Both the position numbers and the translations under genes were made by a program. A model generated the notes under the pieces. It saw nothing but the letters and a program-made list of their open reading frames with translations. It ran no database searches and had not been told where the DNA came from. DNA of 64,000 nt from Sorex araneus (taxonomy: Eukaryota; Chordata; Mammalia; Eulipotyphla; Soricidae): assembly GCF_027595985.1 (NCBI RefSeq), contig NC_073305.1:105211535-105275534 (forward strand), read 5' to 3'. This document shows positions 12,251-22,836 of this stretch, piece by piece. Position 1 is the first letter of the stretch. Each line of letters begins with the position of its first letter.

Positions 12251-12497
12251 GTAGCACTGTAGCATGTCTTGCCATTGTTCATCAATTTGCCTGAGCAGGC
12301 ACCAGTAATGTCTCTATTGTGAGACTTGTTACTATTTTTGGTGTGTCAAATATGCCACCGGTACCTTGCCAGGCTCTGATGTGTGGGCAGGATACTCTTG
12401 GTAGTTGCTGGGCTCTCCAAGAGGGACGAAGGAATCGAACGCGGGTAAGCCGTGTGCAAGGCAAATGCCCTACCCAATGTGCTATCACTCCAGTCCA
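12251..12497 (-). mobile_element. Shrew SINE, long type
   Basis: Near-complete minus-strand long SINE from the CACTGTAGCATG tail to the tRNA-like head ending in TATCACTCCAGTCC. Confidence 0.85.
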
Positions 12498-13374
12498 CAA
12501 ATAAAGTAGCCTTTCTAAATGTTTAACTCTAGTTTCTGCTTCCTAGGACATTTCTGATTTCACTAGACAAACTGTTTCTTGGAAGAATACTAATTTCAGA
12601 GCCCTTCGCAGTTAGAAGAATATAGCAATGTCTCATAGGAATGTAAACCCAGGATTTGTATTTGATGCTCAACAGGTTGCACTATCTAAGGGTAGGCTGA
12701 ATGCAAAAAGAATGGATAAACTGTCAGTTCTCAGCCTGATCATTGTATGGAAGCTCTTGCCATAGTCCCTAGCTCTTATTTTCTCTCTGATCACAGAAGA
12801 CCCAAGGGCTTTATCTCTACATTAGAGCTTGCATTATACCTTGAATCCTTATCTAATGGTATACGAAGAGTAGTTCTCTACCATGTTTACTTTTCAAGCA
12901 CCTGCTTCTGGGATAGCCATCAAAGTAAGAATCAATAGCTTTTATGTCCTGTGTTTACTCTTTCCTAGATAAAGTGCTTCTTTACTACTAGAGCATTTTC
13001 TCATTGTCTCTCCAGTTAACACAAGGGATATAAAAATGCATTTGCAGTTTCTTTGAGCTGACTGTCAGTCTGCCTTTTTTATTATTTTTCCCCAAAGAAG
13101 TAAATTTTTAAAGGAAAAGAAGCAACAATTCTATGCATATTATTGAATTGTAACTGACACTAATCATCTCCTGGAATATTAAACAATCCTAAAGAAATTT
13201 TTGAAGGTGACATACTGGTTTTTGTGTGTTATTGTGTATTCTAATTATTCACTTTTTAATAGAAGGAACATTGATTTATTGGTATTATATAGGTTTCATG
13301 TATATAGCCTTATAAATCAGTATCTCTTTATACTGCAGTATTCCAGAACCAAAATCAGTTTTCTATTTTCTTAT
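12498..13374. other. Intergenic DNA, nothing recognised
   Basis: AT-rich, no supported gene; the open frame at 12747-12938 resembles nothing I know. Confidence 0.35.
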
Positions 13375-13528
13375 TTTTTGGAGGTAGGGTGCTCAAGTCT
13401 TACTTCTGGCTCTGTGCTCAGGTATTATTCTTGGTGATAATCAGGGTCCATATTTTGTGCTGGGGATTGAACCTAGGTGAATTGTTTGCAAAGCAAACTC
13501 TCTATATGTTGTACTATACAGCCCCAAT
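13375..13528 (-). mobile_element. Shrew SINE, short type, old
   Basis: Diverged minus-strand copy with the CTGGCTCTGTGCTCAGG body and the ACTATACAGCCCC head end. Confidence 0.6.
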
Positions 13529-13679
13529 ATTTCATTTTTGTGTAAGTCATCACCGAGATTATATATTGGAATATCACCGAGATTATTATATATTGGAATG
13601 AAGATTTCACCACAGTGACTTTTTGTTGTTTAAAATCTTTTCTAAAAAGCTTTATTATTTTCTGCAGCTGTATCTCTTA

Positions 13680-13850
13680 ATTTGCTAAATTTTTATTAAG
13701 ACAATGATTTGCAAAGTTGTTTATAATAGAGTTAATTCAGGCATAAGATGATCAAACATCAATTCCACAACCAATGTTCTTTTTTTTCCACCAGTGTTCC
13801 AAGGTTTCCTCCCATGATCCAGCCTGCCCCCAGCAGGTATATAATCATTT
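13680..13850 (-). mobile_element. Shrew L1 3'-UTR-like fragment
   Basis: Reverse-strand fragment with the ATGATCAAACATC and CCACCAGTGTTCC segments seen in the other L1 3' ends of this window. It directly precedes the RTE element. Confidence 0.45.
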
Positions 13851-13857
13851 TAAAATT

Positions 13858-15905
13858 TTTTTGCATTGGTGGCATTGGTGGTGTCAATGTCCTTGTCAAC
13901 ACAAACTTTGCCATGAGCATTGATTCATTTGAATGCCTAACAACCAGAATCGGACACTTACATTTGAATAGATGTGGCTCATTGCCAGCAGTTTCTATCT
14001 TTGTGATCTACGCACCAACATCCCACTATGATGAAGAAGAAATTGAGAGTCTACATCGAGCTGGAAAAGTTCTATAAAGAAGACCACACTTTTTACAAGG
14101 TCATTGTCAGTGATTTTAACGCCAAGATAGGACCTAGAAGATCACCCAAAAAACTCCACATCAGGACCCACAGCCTAGAATGGAACAATCAGAGCAAAAG
14201 ACTGTCTGAGTTCATCATGTTGACCAAGATCATCCATGGTAACTCACAGTTCCAGAAGGTCAAATCTAAATGCTGGACATGGAAGTTTCCCAGTGGACAG
14301 TTCCACAATGAAATTGACCACATCATATTCAATCAAAGGTTTTGCCTGACCAATGTCGCTGTTGTCCCAAAATTCCAAACAGGATCAGACCACTGTCTCC
14401 TTTGTGCAAAATTCTACTTCACAGAGTGGGGGAAAAAAGTCTGCAAAATTTAAGTCTAAGAAGAAAACTCCCAGAATGACCACCAACTGGGAGCTCTTTG
14501 GCACTATTGCAGCAACGTGGGAAGATGCTGTCCTTGACAACATCGACGAGGAATATGATTGACTGGTTCAGCACCTCCATGTCTGTGCGAAGAATGCCAA
14601 GAGTGAGAAAGCCACAAACAGACGCCTGTCTTTGGAAACTCTCGGGCTCATTTGCCAATGCGGTCTGGCGCAAGCCTCAGGTAATCACAGGCTAATGTCC
14701 GAGCTTGAAGATCTGTGCAGAGAAGTGATAAAGGAAGACCTCAGAGAGAGAAGAGCAGCAGTGTTGGCTGATGTGGCAGAAGCCGGGAAAAGCAACACCC
14801 TCCTGTCCTTCACCAACTATAAGACGAAGATGCCTGCCCTCTAACATCCTGATAGATCTATCACGTCTTCCAGAAGGGCAATGGAAAAGGTTATCCACGA
14901 CTTCTACTCGAATCTCTTTGATAGCCACGTCCACCTGCCCACATACTAAATTCCACAGGATGGATATGTCATTCCCAGTGTTCTCCCTTCCAAAATCTGA
15001 CATGCCATATCGTCAGGAAAGATGTATACGCACCCAGTCCAGACAAGTTCTGACCCAAACTCCTGAAGAATCTGCTGCCAGTACTCGTCAATACACTGGC
15101 TCGGTTCTTCACACATTACCTGTCTGAATGCAAGGTTCCATCCCAATTTAAAGGTTACATCCCAGCAGGACTGTTCTGTTGCACCAGAAGGGAGACATTC
15201 ACGACATCGGAAACTATCGCCCGATCTGCATGTTGTCTGTCATCTACAAGTTATTCACTGGAGTCATCCTGAATAGGATTGTCAGAACACTTGATAAAGG
15301 ACAACCATGAAAGCAAGCTGGGTTTCGAAGAGGATTCAGCACAACCTACCATCTCCACACAGTGACCAAGCTCAGTGAGGTTTCACGAGAGTTCAAGATG
15401 CTGCCCTGTCTAATGTTTATTGAGCTATAGAAGGCCTTTGATTCTGTTGAGACTAAAGCGGTCATTGAACCCTGGCCAAATGGGGTGTTCAAACTCAATA
15501 CACCAGGATCACCTGTGAGCTGTATAATGAATTTACCACCAGGATTTCACCATTCTACAAAGAAGTGCTCATCGGCCTAAAGAGAGAGGTTCAGCGGGGT
15601 GACACCATTTCACTGAAACTCTTCAGTGCCACCCTTGAGAACATTATGCAATGACTGGAATCGTAAGGAATGGGAATAAAGATAGACGGTCAGTCGGCAA
15701 CTACACCACCTACACTTTGCTGATGACATCGTTCTCATAACACCAAATATCAGCCAAGCAGCACAAATGCTAATTGACTTCGACCATGAGTGTGGAAAGG
15801 TCAGACTGCATCTGAATGTTACCAAAACAATATTCATGAGAAATGGACTAGTTCCTGATGTTCCATTTGCCCTCAAAGAAATGAACATCTCTGAATGCAG
15901 CAGAT
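13858..15905 (+). mobile_element. RTE-type LINE, broken endonuclease/reverse transcriptase
   Basis: The three plus-strand frames together read as an apurinic endonuclease plus reverse transcriptase of the RTE clade. Endonuclease signs: IYAPTS near 14005, DFNAKIG near 14113, HNEIDHIIFNQRFCLT near 14307-14350 and a SDH motif near 14383. A linker follows. Reverse-transcriptase signs: NYRPICMLSVIYKLF near 15206-15250, a KAFDSVE-type motif near 15430, RGDTIS-like near 15597 and FADDIVLITP at 15716-15745. The frame changes repeatedly (about 14075, 14540, 14840, 15125, 15600) and stops are present, so it is dead. Homology stops at about 15905. A short segment near 16080-16105 may be the continuation after an insertion. 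The family is probably the shrew RTE element called RTE1_Sar; that name is from memory and needs a database search. Confidence 0.8.
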
Positions 15906-16290
15906 ATTGTCCTTTAGAGGTTTTGCTTGATTTTGAGTTCTTCAAAGCTAAAACACACTTGTTGTCCATTTTAGACTACTTAATGCCCAAAGACTTCCAT
16001 TTCAATACAATTAGCTTGGCCAATTTACATGGGATCTTTATAACTGAAGCTGAAAGTATCCTGTAATTTCATTTTTTTTAAGGAGAATTCCATGAATGAC
16101 CTTACTTATATGACTAGATATTGGTACAGTATGAAAAAAATTGCATCAGAAGATACTATCCTGTACTTCTATGACTTGTTCTTCTCATGTATTTCTCTAG
16201 TGTTTACAGATCCAGCTCTATAGCCAGAATACATACATGGATTTTACCACACTTTTAAAAATAATTTATTTTACTAATATAGCGTATTTG

Positions 16291-16541
16291 GACTGGAGTG
16301 ATAACACAGTGGTTAAGGTGTTTGCCTTGCATGCCGCTGACCCAGGTTTGATTCCTCTGCCCCTCTCTCGAAGAACCTGGCAAGCTACCCAGAGTATCTA
16401 ACCCACATGGCAGAGCCTGGCAAGCTACCTGTGACATATTTGATATGCCAGAAACGGTAACAAGTCTCACAATGGAGACATTACTGGTGCCCACTTCAGC
16501 AAATCAATGAGCAATGGGATGACAGTGATGGTAATACAGTG
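16291..16541 (+). mobile_element. Shrew SINE, long type
   Basis: Complete plus-strand long SINE from GGACTGGAGTGATAACAC to the GATGACAGTGAT tail. Confidence 0.85.
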
Positions 16542-16549
16542 AATGTAAC

Positions 16550-16700
16550 ATATTTACAAAGTTATTCATAGTTAGATTTTAGAGATTCAATTTTCCAGCA
16601 CTGATTATCCTGTCACCAACATTAACTTTTATTCATCAGTTTTCCCAGGTTTCCTCTCCAACTCCCCCACCCCAAGCCTGATATATTGATAGGTGTCTTT
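16550..16700 (-). mobile_element. Shrew L1 3'-UTR-like fragment
   Basis: Minus-strand match to the L1 3' end family (TTACAAAGTTATTCATAG, CCAGCACTGATTATCCTG). The second segment recurs at 17165-17183. Confidence 0.45.
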
Positions 16701-16949
16701 TTGAGTTTGTCATTAGGAATAAATAAGAAATATCCAAACCATAGATCTAGCAATACTGGAATTGTGGACTCACATATGTATTTTTTTACCTGTCAATGTC
16801 ATGTATAATCCTGAATAAATTGGTGAAACTATGTGTAGTGAAAATACATTTAGGACATTTAAATATTATTGAGATTTTATCAAATATTATTTGAAGTAAA
16901 TTAAAGCAATTATACTTTTACCAGTTATTGGTGAGTGAACTTTTCTTTT

Positions 16950-17330
16950 TTTATTGAATCACTGTGAGATAGTTACAGGCTTTCATGTTTGGGTTACAAT
17001 CACACAATGATCAAACACCCATCCCTCCACCAGTGCATATTCCCCACCACCAATATCCCCAGTATACTCCCCCTTTCCCACCCTCCCCTTGCCTCCATGG
17101 CAGACAATATTCCCAATACTCTTTCTCTAATTTTGGGCATTATAGCTTGTAAAACAGACAATGTTCCAGCACTGATTATCCTGCCACCAACATTAACTTT
17201 TTTGTTTGTTTGTTCCATTATCTGTTTTCAGCATGCATCTCCCATCTCGACTGATTCCTCTACCCATCATTTTCTTAGTGATCCCTTCTCTATTTTATCT
17301 GCCTTCTTCCTGGTGAGTGAACTTTTCAGA
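16950..17330 (-). mobile_element. Shrew L1 3' end (minus strand)
   Basis: The complement matches the L1 3' end at 49480-49590: TATTGAATCACTGTGAGATAG, the CAATGATCAAACACCC block and the CCACCAGTGCATATTCC block. A similar copy lies at 57830-58330. Confidence 0.6.
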
Positions 17331-17937
17331 GTTATACTGATATAATTTAGATGTAAAATTTCTGAATTATTTCATAGTGTTGGTCATTGCCAACCAATAT
17401 ATGTGTGTATGTGTAGAATCATTTTTTGTTGTTGTTGAAGGGAGAGGAGAAGGGAATGGGAAGAAGTGGTAATGGAAGAGAAAGAAAGGGGGGAGAAACA
17501 GAGAGAAAAGAAAAATTAAGTTTTGTAGAATTTGTTTTTATTTAGCCTAAAAATATCCATTTAAAATCCTGCCTCAATCTATGTGCTTTAGTTTAGTCAG
17601 TGTATCTGAAACTCTTAGACTGGGATTGTATTACACTCCTTGAACTCTCCTAAATTTTCAAATGGACTCTAGTCTTAAAGTGCTAAATCTAGACCCTAAT
17701 AGAAACAATAAAAACTCTCAACAGAGAATTCTATATAATTCATTGCTTCTATTTGACAGTTTTTTCCTCCACTAATATCTTACTTGTAATTTAAAAAAAA
17801 ATTGTCTAGAATACTTATATACCCCAAACATATAGCTATCTTAATCATCTATAATGCCATTTGATACAACAGTAATAATAATAGAAAAAAAAAGCACTTA
17901 CATAAAAGGTGTTAAGCTTCACAGGGCACTATGGAAA
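17331..17937. other. Intergenic DNA with a purine-rich patch
   Basis: AT-rich; a purine-rich stretch lies at about 17438-17516. No gene seen. Confidence 0.35.
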
Positions 17938-18183
17938 TACTGTCACTGTCACTGTTATCCCGTTGCTCATCGATTTGAGTGGCACCAGTAACTTCTCTCA
18001 TTGTAAGACTTACTGTTACTGTTTTTGGCATATCCAATACTCCACGAGTAGCTTGCCAGGCTCTGCCATGCGGGCTCAATACTCTTGGTAGTTTGCTGGG
18101 CTCTCTGAGAGGGGCGGAGGAATCGAACACGGGTCGGCTGCATGAAAGGCGAATGCCCTACCACTGATCTATCACTCCAGCCC
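17938..18183 (-). mobile_element. Shrew SINE, long type
   Basis: Complete minus-strand long SINE. The head is at the right (ATCTATCACTCCAGCCC) and the tail at the left (CACTGTCACTGTTATCCC). Confidence 0.9.
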
Positions 18184-18211
18184 ATGGAAATACTAGAAAA
18201 GAAAAATACAT

Positions 18212-18388
18212 ACAGGAATTGAGGTCTGGTGGTTAATGTGGTTGCTTAGCTAGTAACTAACCTTAGTTCTATTCCCAGCACCACATATTGTCCCCTCCAC
18301 CCCACCAGAAGTGACCGCTGATCACAACCAGGGATGGCTCAAATCACTCTCACCCTCCACCACCCTCCAAAAACAAACAAACAAAAAA
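18212..18388 (+). mobile_element. Shrew SINE, short type, old
   Basis: Diverged plus-strand copy: TTAATGTGGTTGCTTAGC head, CCAGAAGTGACCGCTGATCA body, A-rich (AAAC)n tail. Confidence 0.6.
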
Positions 18389-18539
18389 TATATACTTTTA
18401 AATAACATAGAATCTAGTTGTCAAGAAAAAGAATAAAATAATTTAAGAGGGTAAATTTTCATGATTAATAGTCTTTAATCTTATAAGAACTGGACTGATT
18501 TAGGCTCCATTTTGAAATTTGCTTACAAAATTGTGAGTT

Positions 18540-19980
18540 CAAAAAGTGTGGGGGTCTGTAACATATGCGTTTTGTGGCCAAAAATAGGCTCCCCATCCTC
18601 CAGAGGCCTTCCAGGCAGAGGAACAAAGAGATGGGGAGACCACAGACTGATTGTCAAAATAGCCAGTCTAATGCACAGCTGCTAGCATACTTATAGTATA
18701 TCGTATAGGACTGCACATAAGTGTGATTGATAATTTACAGGGGAAAAGCATTTTGGTGGGGCCATTTCTCTTTGGGTGGTGGTGGGGGATTAACTCTAGG
18801 AGATGCTCTGTCTCCCAGGGTCATCTATATTGCTTTTGTCTTTCCCTAAATTGAATGTGTTAAACAATTAAGTTTGCTTCTTAATAATACTTGTAGTTAT
18901 TTAGATAAATACAGTAAGAGATATCGGTTCCAAAATTTAGTTTCTGGGCTCTGAGAACAAGCAAGGCTTTTATTGTAAATTCCAGCCTAATACCTCAGGC
19001 TGGTTCAGCTTGTCCTTCCCTATGATGGTCCTGTCTCTTAAGTCATAAGAGCTTGCATCAAGACCATGCATTTATACCTTCTAGACTGTCCCATTTAAAT
19101 ACCAGGGTAGATATAATGCTCTCCCTGGGTCCATCCCTTTCCCACAATAGGACCTCTCTTTTGGGATATTAGAAACTATGGTAACAGAAGCCTGAATCAA
19201 ATAATTATAATGGATGCACTATAGATATATTTCAAAGTCAATCACTCCCAAATACTAGGAGCACAGCATTAATGGTCTTCCTGTTTTTAAGCAAAGAGCA
19301 TTGCTCTATGGTAAAATATGAAAAGGCTATAGGGTAAATATAAAAACAAGTAATTCACTATAAACACAAAGATCAGAGTTACTAGAACGTTTGACTTATA
19401 AATAACCAGCTTTGACTCAGGGAATTTTGACAATGAAAGGACAATGAAAGGTAAAGCACAAAAAAAACTTAAAGATAAACTCAGGGGGGCTAAAACAATA
19501 GCATAGCAGGTAGGGTGTTTGCCTTGCACACAGCTGACCTGGGTTTGATTCCCAGCATCTCATATGGTCCCCCAAGTACCACCAAGAGTAATTCCTGAAT
19601 GAAGAACCAGGAAAAAACCCCTGAGCATTACTGGGTGTGACCCCAAAAGAAAATAAATAAATAAATAAATAAATAAATAAGGAAAACTCAGGGAATTAGG
19701 AATGCTAGCAAGGAGGAGCTCCGGAACCCAGCCACAGCCATGCTCAAGGTAACTCTCCACACGCTTGGGTGAGCCTCAATGTATGAGGAAACCAGCAAAG
19801 GAACCCAGGTATGCGGGATCCAGGGCTGAGATCTCCAAACCTGCCTGGATAGGGATTGAGCCTCTTTCACCCAGATGCCCCATTTTCCAGTAGCTAGGTG
19901 GTCACACCCACAAACTGCACCCCCCCCCCCCGGTGCTGTGTAATCCCATCAACTGCCAACATCCAGAGACTATAAAACTA
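18540..19980. repeat. Diverged interspersed repeat, right copy (interrupted)
   Basis: Same orientation and order as bases 340-960 in its alignable part (about 19090-19480 and 19700-19890), split by a SINE at 19488-19680. The upstream part (18540-19090) carries a TTTTATTGTAAATTCCAG segment. Family not identified; a C-run lies at 19919-19931. Confidence 0.4.
19488..19680 (+). mobile_element. Shrew SINE, short type with (AAAT)n tail
   Basis: Complete plus-strand copy. The B-box-like GGGTTTGATTCC is at about 19541; the tail is a clean AAAT microsatellite (19650-19680). Confidence 0.9.
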
Positions 19981-20009
19981 AGCTCCCAGAACACATCTTA
20001 TAGCCTAGT

Positions 20010-20277
20010 TCTCCCTCTCGGAAAACCTGGCAACTACCGAGAGTTTCCTCCCTGCATGGGAGAGCCTGGAAAGCTCCCCGTGGCGTATTCATATGCCAAA
20101 GCCAGTAAAGATGATGGGTTTCATTCTCCTGACCCTGAAGAGCCTCTAAGCAGCACTGTTGGGAAGGATGAGAAAAGAGAGGCTGCTAAAATCTCAGGGC
20201 TAGGATGAGTGGAGACGTTACTGGGCCCGGTCAAGCAAATGGAGGATCAACAGGATAGCAGTGATACAGTGAAAGCA
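20010..20277 (+). mobile_element. Shrew SINE, long type, headless, with internal insertion
   Basis: Core and tail of the long SINE (CCCTCTCGGAAAACCTGG; GGAGACGTTACTGGGCC; GATAGCAGTGATACAGTGA). About 90 bp of foreign sequence (roughly 20115-20205) replaces the usual joint. Confidence 0.65.
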
Positions 20278-20446
20278 AGGAGGAAAAGAGGCAGTTCACT
20301 GATAAAGCCTAAAACACTTAGGGTTCATATCCAACACAAAATCATGAGGGCAGGGAAAAAGATAAAAGATCAAATCACAGAATGACTCTGAAATCCCACT
20401 CATGACAGCATTTTTTCTTATTTTATTTGGCTAAATTAAGAGAAAG

Positions 20447-20600
20447 ATGGGCTATAGAGATAATACGGCAGACAGGACACTTGTCTTGCATGTGGCAGAC
20501 CTGGGTTTGATCTTCTGCTCCTTATATGGTTCTCTGAGCACTACTAGGAGAGGTCCTGAGCACAGAGCCAAGAGTAAGCACTTAGCACAGTAGTTGTGGA
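20447..20600 (+). mobile_element. Shrew SINE, short type, old
   Basis: Diverged plus-strand copy with a GGGCTATAGAGATAATACGG head and a GAGCACTACTAGGAGAGG body. Confidence 0.65.
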
Positions 20601-21388
20601 TGAACCCTCTCTCCAATTAGTTAATTGAGAGAGAGTGAAAGGGAGAGGGAGAGAGAGAGCTGTCTATACCTGTTACATAGCATGTAGGAGAAAGATATTA
20701 AAATGTAAAAATTAAAAAATAGACTGTGTGAAGCATGAAATAAAGACAGGAAACTCTATAACCAAGTAAGACATCTGTCAGATGCCAAAGCTCCAATTGT
20801 TTGTTGCCTCTTTTAGGAGAAGAAAGATCTGTGAGGTCACTAGGGATTTCATTGCTTCAGCACTGAAATAAAGTGTCACTGTCACTCAATTGCAAAGGTT
20901 CTGGGACTTGTAGATTTTCCTAAGTTTAGGAGTGGAGGATTGGATGTCAGTTTTCATGATCATACTTTGTGTGCAAATATCATCGACCTAACCAGTAGTT
21001 TGATAACAAGAGACAGTATCCTGGGTGAAACAGAATATATTTTGCTCATTCTTAGAAAAGCTCTGCATTTAGGTTAAGGCACAATTAGAATAAAATTTCA
21101 TTATCTACTTACTTCAGACTACTCTCTGTGTTTTAGTTTTCCTACCAATTAAAGAAGATTTAAAATCAATTCTTTTTCAAATATACTATATTGTGGTGTG
21201 ATGTCATATCTACCATCATATTGCCATGATTATGTACGTCTATAATTATTTTAAAATAGCTAGCTCATTTTCACAGGCAGAACTCTCAGATCTAAGCAAG
21301 ACATATTGATTTAAAGACTAGCCACAATAGGAGATTGTGTGTGTGGATAGCACAGAGCCAGCAAAAATGAGGATAAGTTTCCACTATT
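20601..21388. other. Intergenic DNA, nothing recognised
   Basis: A GAGA-rich patch at 20627-20660; otherwise AT-rich without a supported gene. Confidence 0.35.
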
Positions 21389-21555
21389 CTTTTTTTTGGG
21401 TCACATCCAGTGATGCTCAGAGGTTACTCCTGGCTTTGCACTCAGGAATTACTCCTGGCGGTGCTTGGGGGACCATATGGGATGCCGGGGATCGAACCTG
21501 GGTTGGCCGCGTGCAAGACGAATGCCCTACCCGCTGTGCTATCGCTCTGGCCCCA
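21389..21555 (-). mobile_element. Shrew SINE (short SOR type), young
   Basis: Well-preserved minus-strand copy, head at the right (GCTATCGCTCTGGCCCC) and T-run at the left (complement of its A-tail). It is about 80 bp outside the L1 target site. Confidence 0.9.
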
Positions 21556-21632
21556 AGTATTCATTATTCTTTGGGAAAATATCTAAAACCAATAGACTAC
21601 ACTTAAAGAATTTTAGCATGTAAATGGATTTT

Positions 21633-21647
21633 AAATAGTATCCAGAC
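21633..21647. repeat. Left target-site duplication of the L1
   Basis: AAATAGTATCCAGAC, preceded by TTTT, which fits the L1 endonuclease nick preference. The same 15 bases recur at 57355-57369, right after the A-rich tail of the second L1 piece, and not after the 3' end of the first L1. Confidence 0.8.
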
Positions 21648-21846
21648 CAGCTTTTCAGGTTAGTGGAGTGAACGGGAGCCATCCCATCTGCACCTGCACC
21701 TCCCCCCACCCTGCGCCGTCTTCCTTGGACCCTGGCTCCACCCTTTCTGAGCAAGCCCACCTAGACCCGCATCACCTTCAGCGCTGGCCCAATGGTCTGC
21801 TCCCTTTTCAGCCAGAGGTAAACCTTTTCCATACTACCACAGCAAT

Positions 21847-22795
21847 ATGAAGAAACAGCGCAAATCCCCGCCACAAGGGGAGGACGAAGAAAAGAGTCTT
21901 GATGCATCAGTAGACCTTACCTACAAACTGGAGATCTCTGACAAAGAATTCAGAGGTGAAATCCTCAAGATGTTCAATCAACTCCATCGAAAGTTTGACA
22001 CGATATTTATTACATTAAAGGCGGACCTCACAGAAACGATACAACAGACAGCTGAGAAATTACAGGAAGAAATGAGAACAGAAAGAAAAAACCTACAGAA
22101 GGAAATGTCACAAATAAAGGATTCGGTAGATAAATTAAAAAACTCAGTGGGTGCCCTCAACAATAGAATGACTGCAGCAGAGGACAGAATCAGTGAGCTT
22201 GAAGATCAGCTCCAGGCACCCTATAGGCAACAACAATCAATGGGGAGAGACCTCAAAATAGCTCTAGGGAGAATTAGAGTCCTAGGGGATGAATTCAAGA
22301 GGAACAACATTAGAATCATTGGACTACCAGAAGGACAGGGAACCAACCCCAATGAAAAAGCCACAGTCAAAAAAATCATTGCTGAAAAGTTCCCAGAGCC
22401 GGACAATGCAGACATCCAGATTCAAGGAGCCAGAAAGGTATCAGCTAAAAGAGACCCTAACAGAAAAACTCCAAGACATATCATAGTTAGGATGATGGAC
22501 GTAACAGATAGAGACACATTACTGAAAGCCGCAAGGTCGAAGAAGGAAATCACATACAATGGAGCACCCCTTAGGTTCACAGCAGACCTATCGGAGAAAC
22601 CCTTCAAGCTCGAAGGCAGTGGTGGGATATAGTGAAAAAACTCAATGATATGAATGCCTCACCAAGAATACTTTATCCGGCCAAACTCTCATTCAAACTC
22701 GAAGGAATTATACACTATTTTGGGGATAAACAACAACTCAGGAACTTCATGGACTCTAAACCAAACCTAAAAGAAGGGCTAAAGGGGCTACTATA
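21847..22795 (+). pseudogene. L1 ORF1 (RNA-binding chaperone), frameshifted
   Basis: Starts at the ATG at 21847. Residues about 30-110 form a coiled coil rich in E, K and Q with regular hydrophobics. A central RNA-recognition-like part follows (NNIRIIGLPEGQG near 22300). The C-terminal domain begins (IIVRMMDVTDRD near 22480). The frame ends at 22632 because of a one-base frame change near 22610. The missing C-terminal part (ASPRILYPAKLSF; a GLKGLL-like end) continues in another frame to a TAA near 22795. In an active L1 this trimeric protein coats the L1 RNA. Confidence 0.85.
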
Positions 22796-22836
22796 AGACA
22801 AGAAAAACCCCTACAAGCACAACAAACATTTACAGG

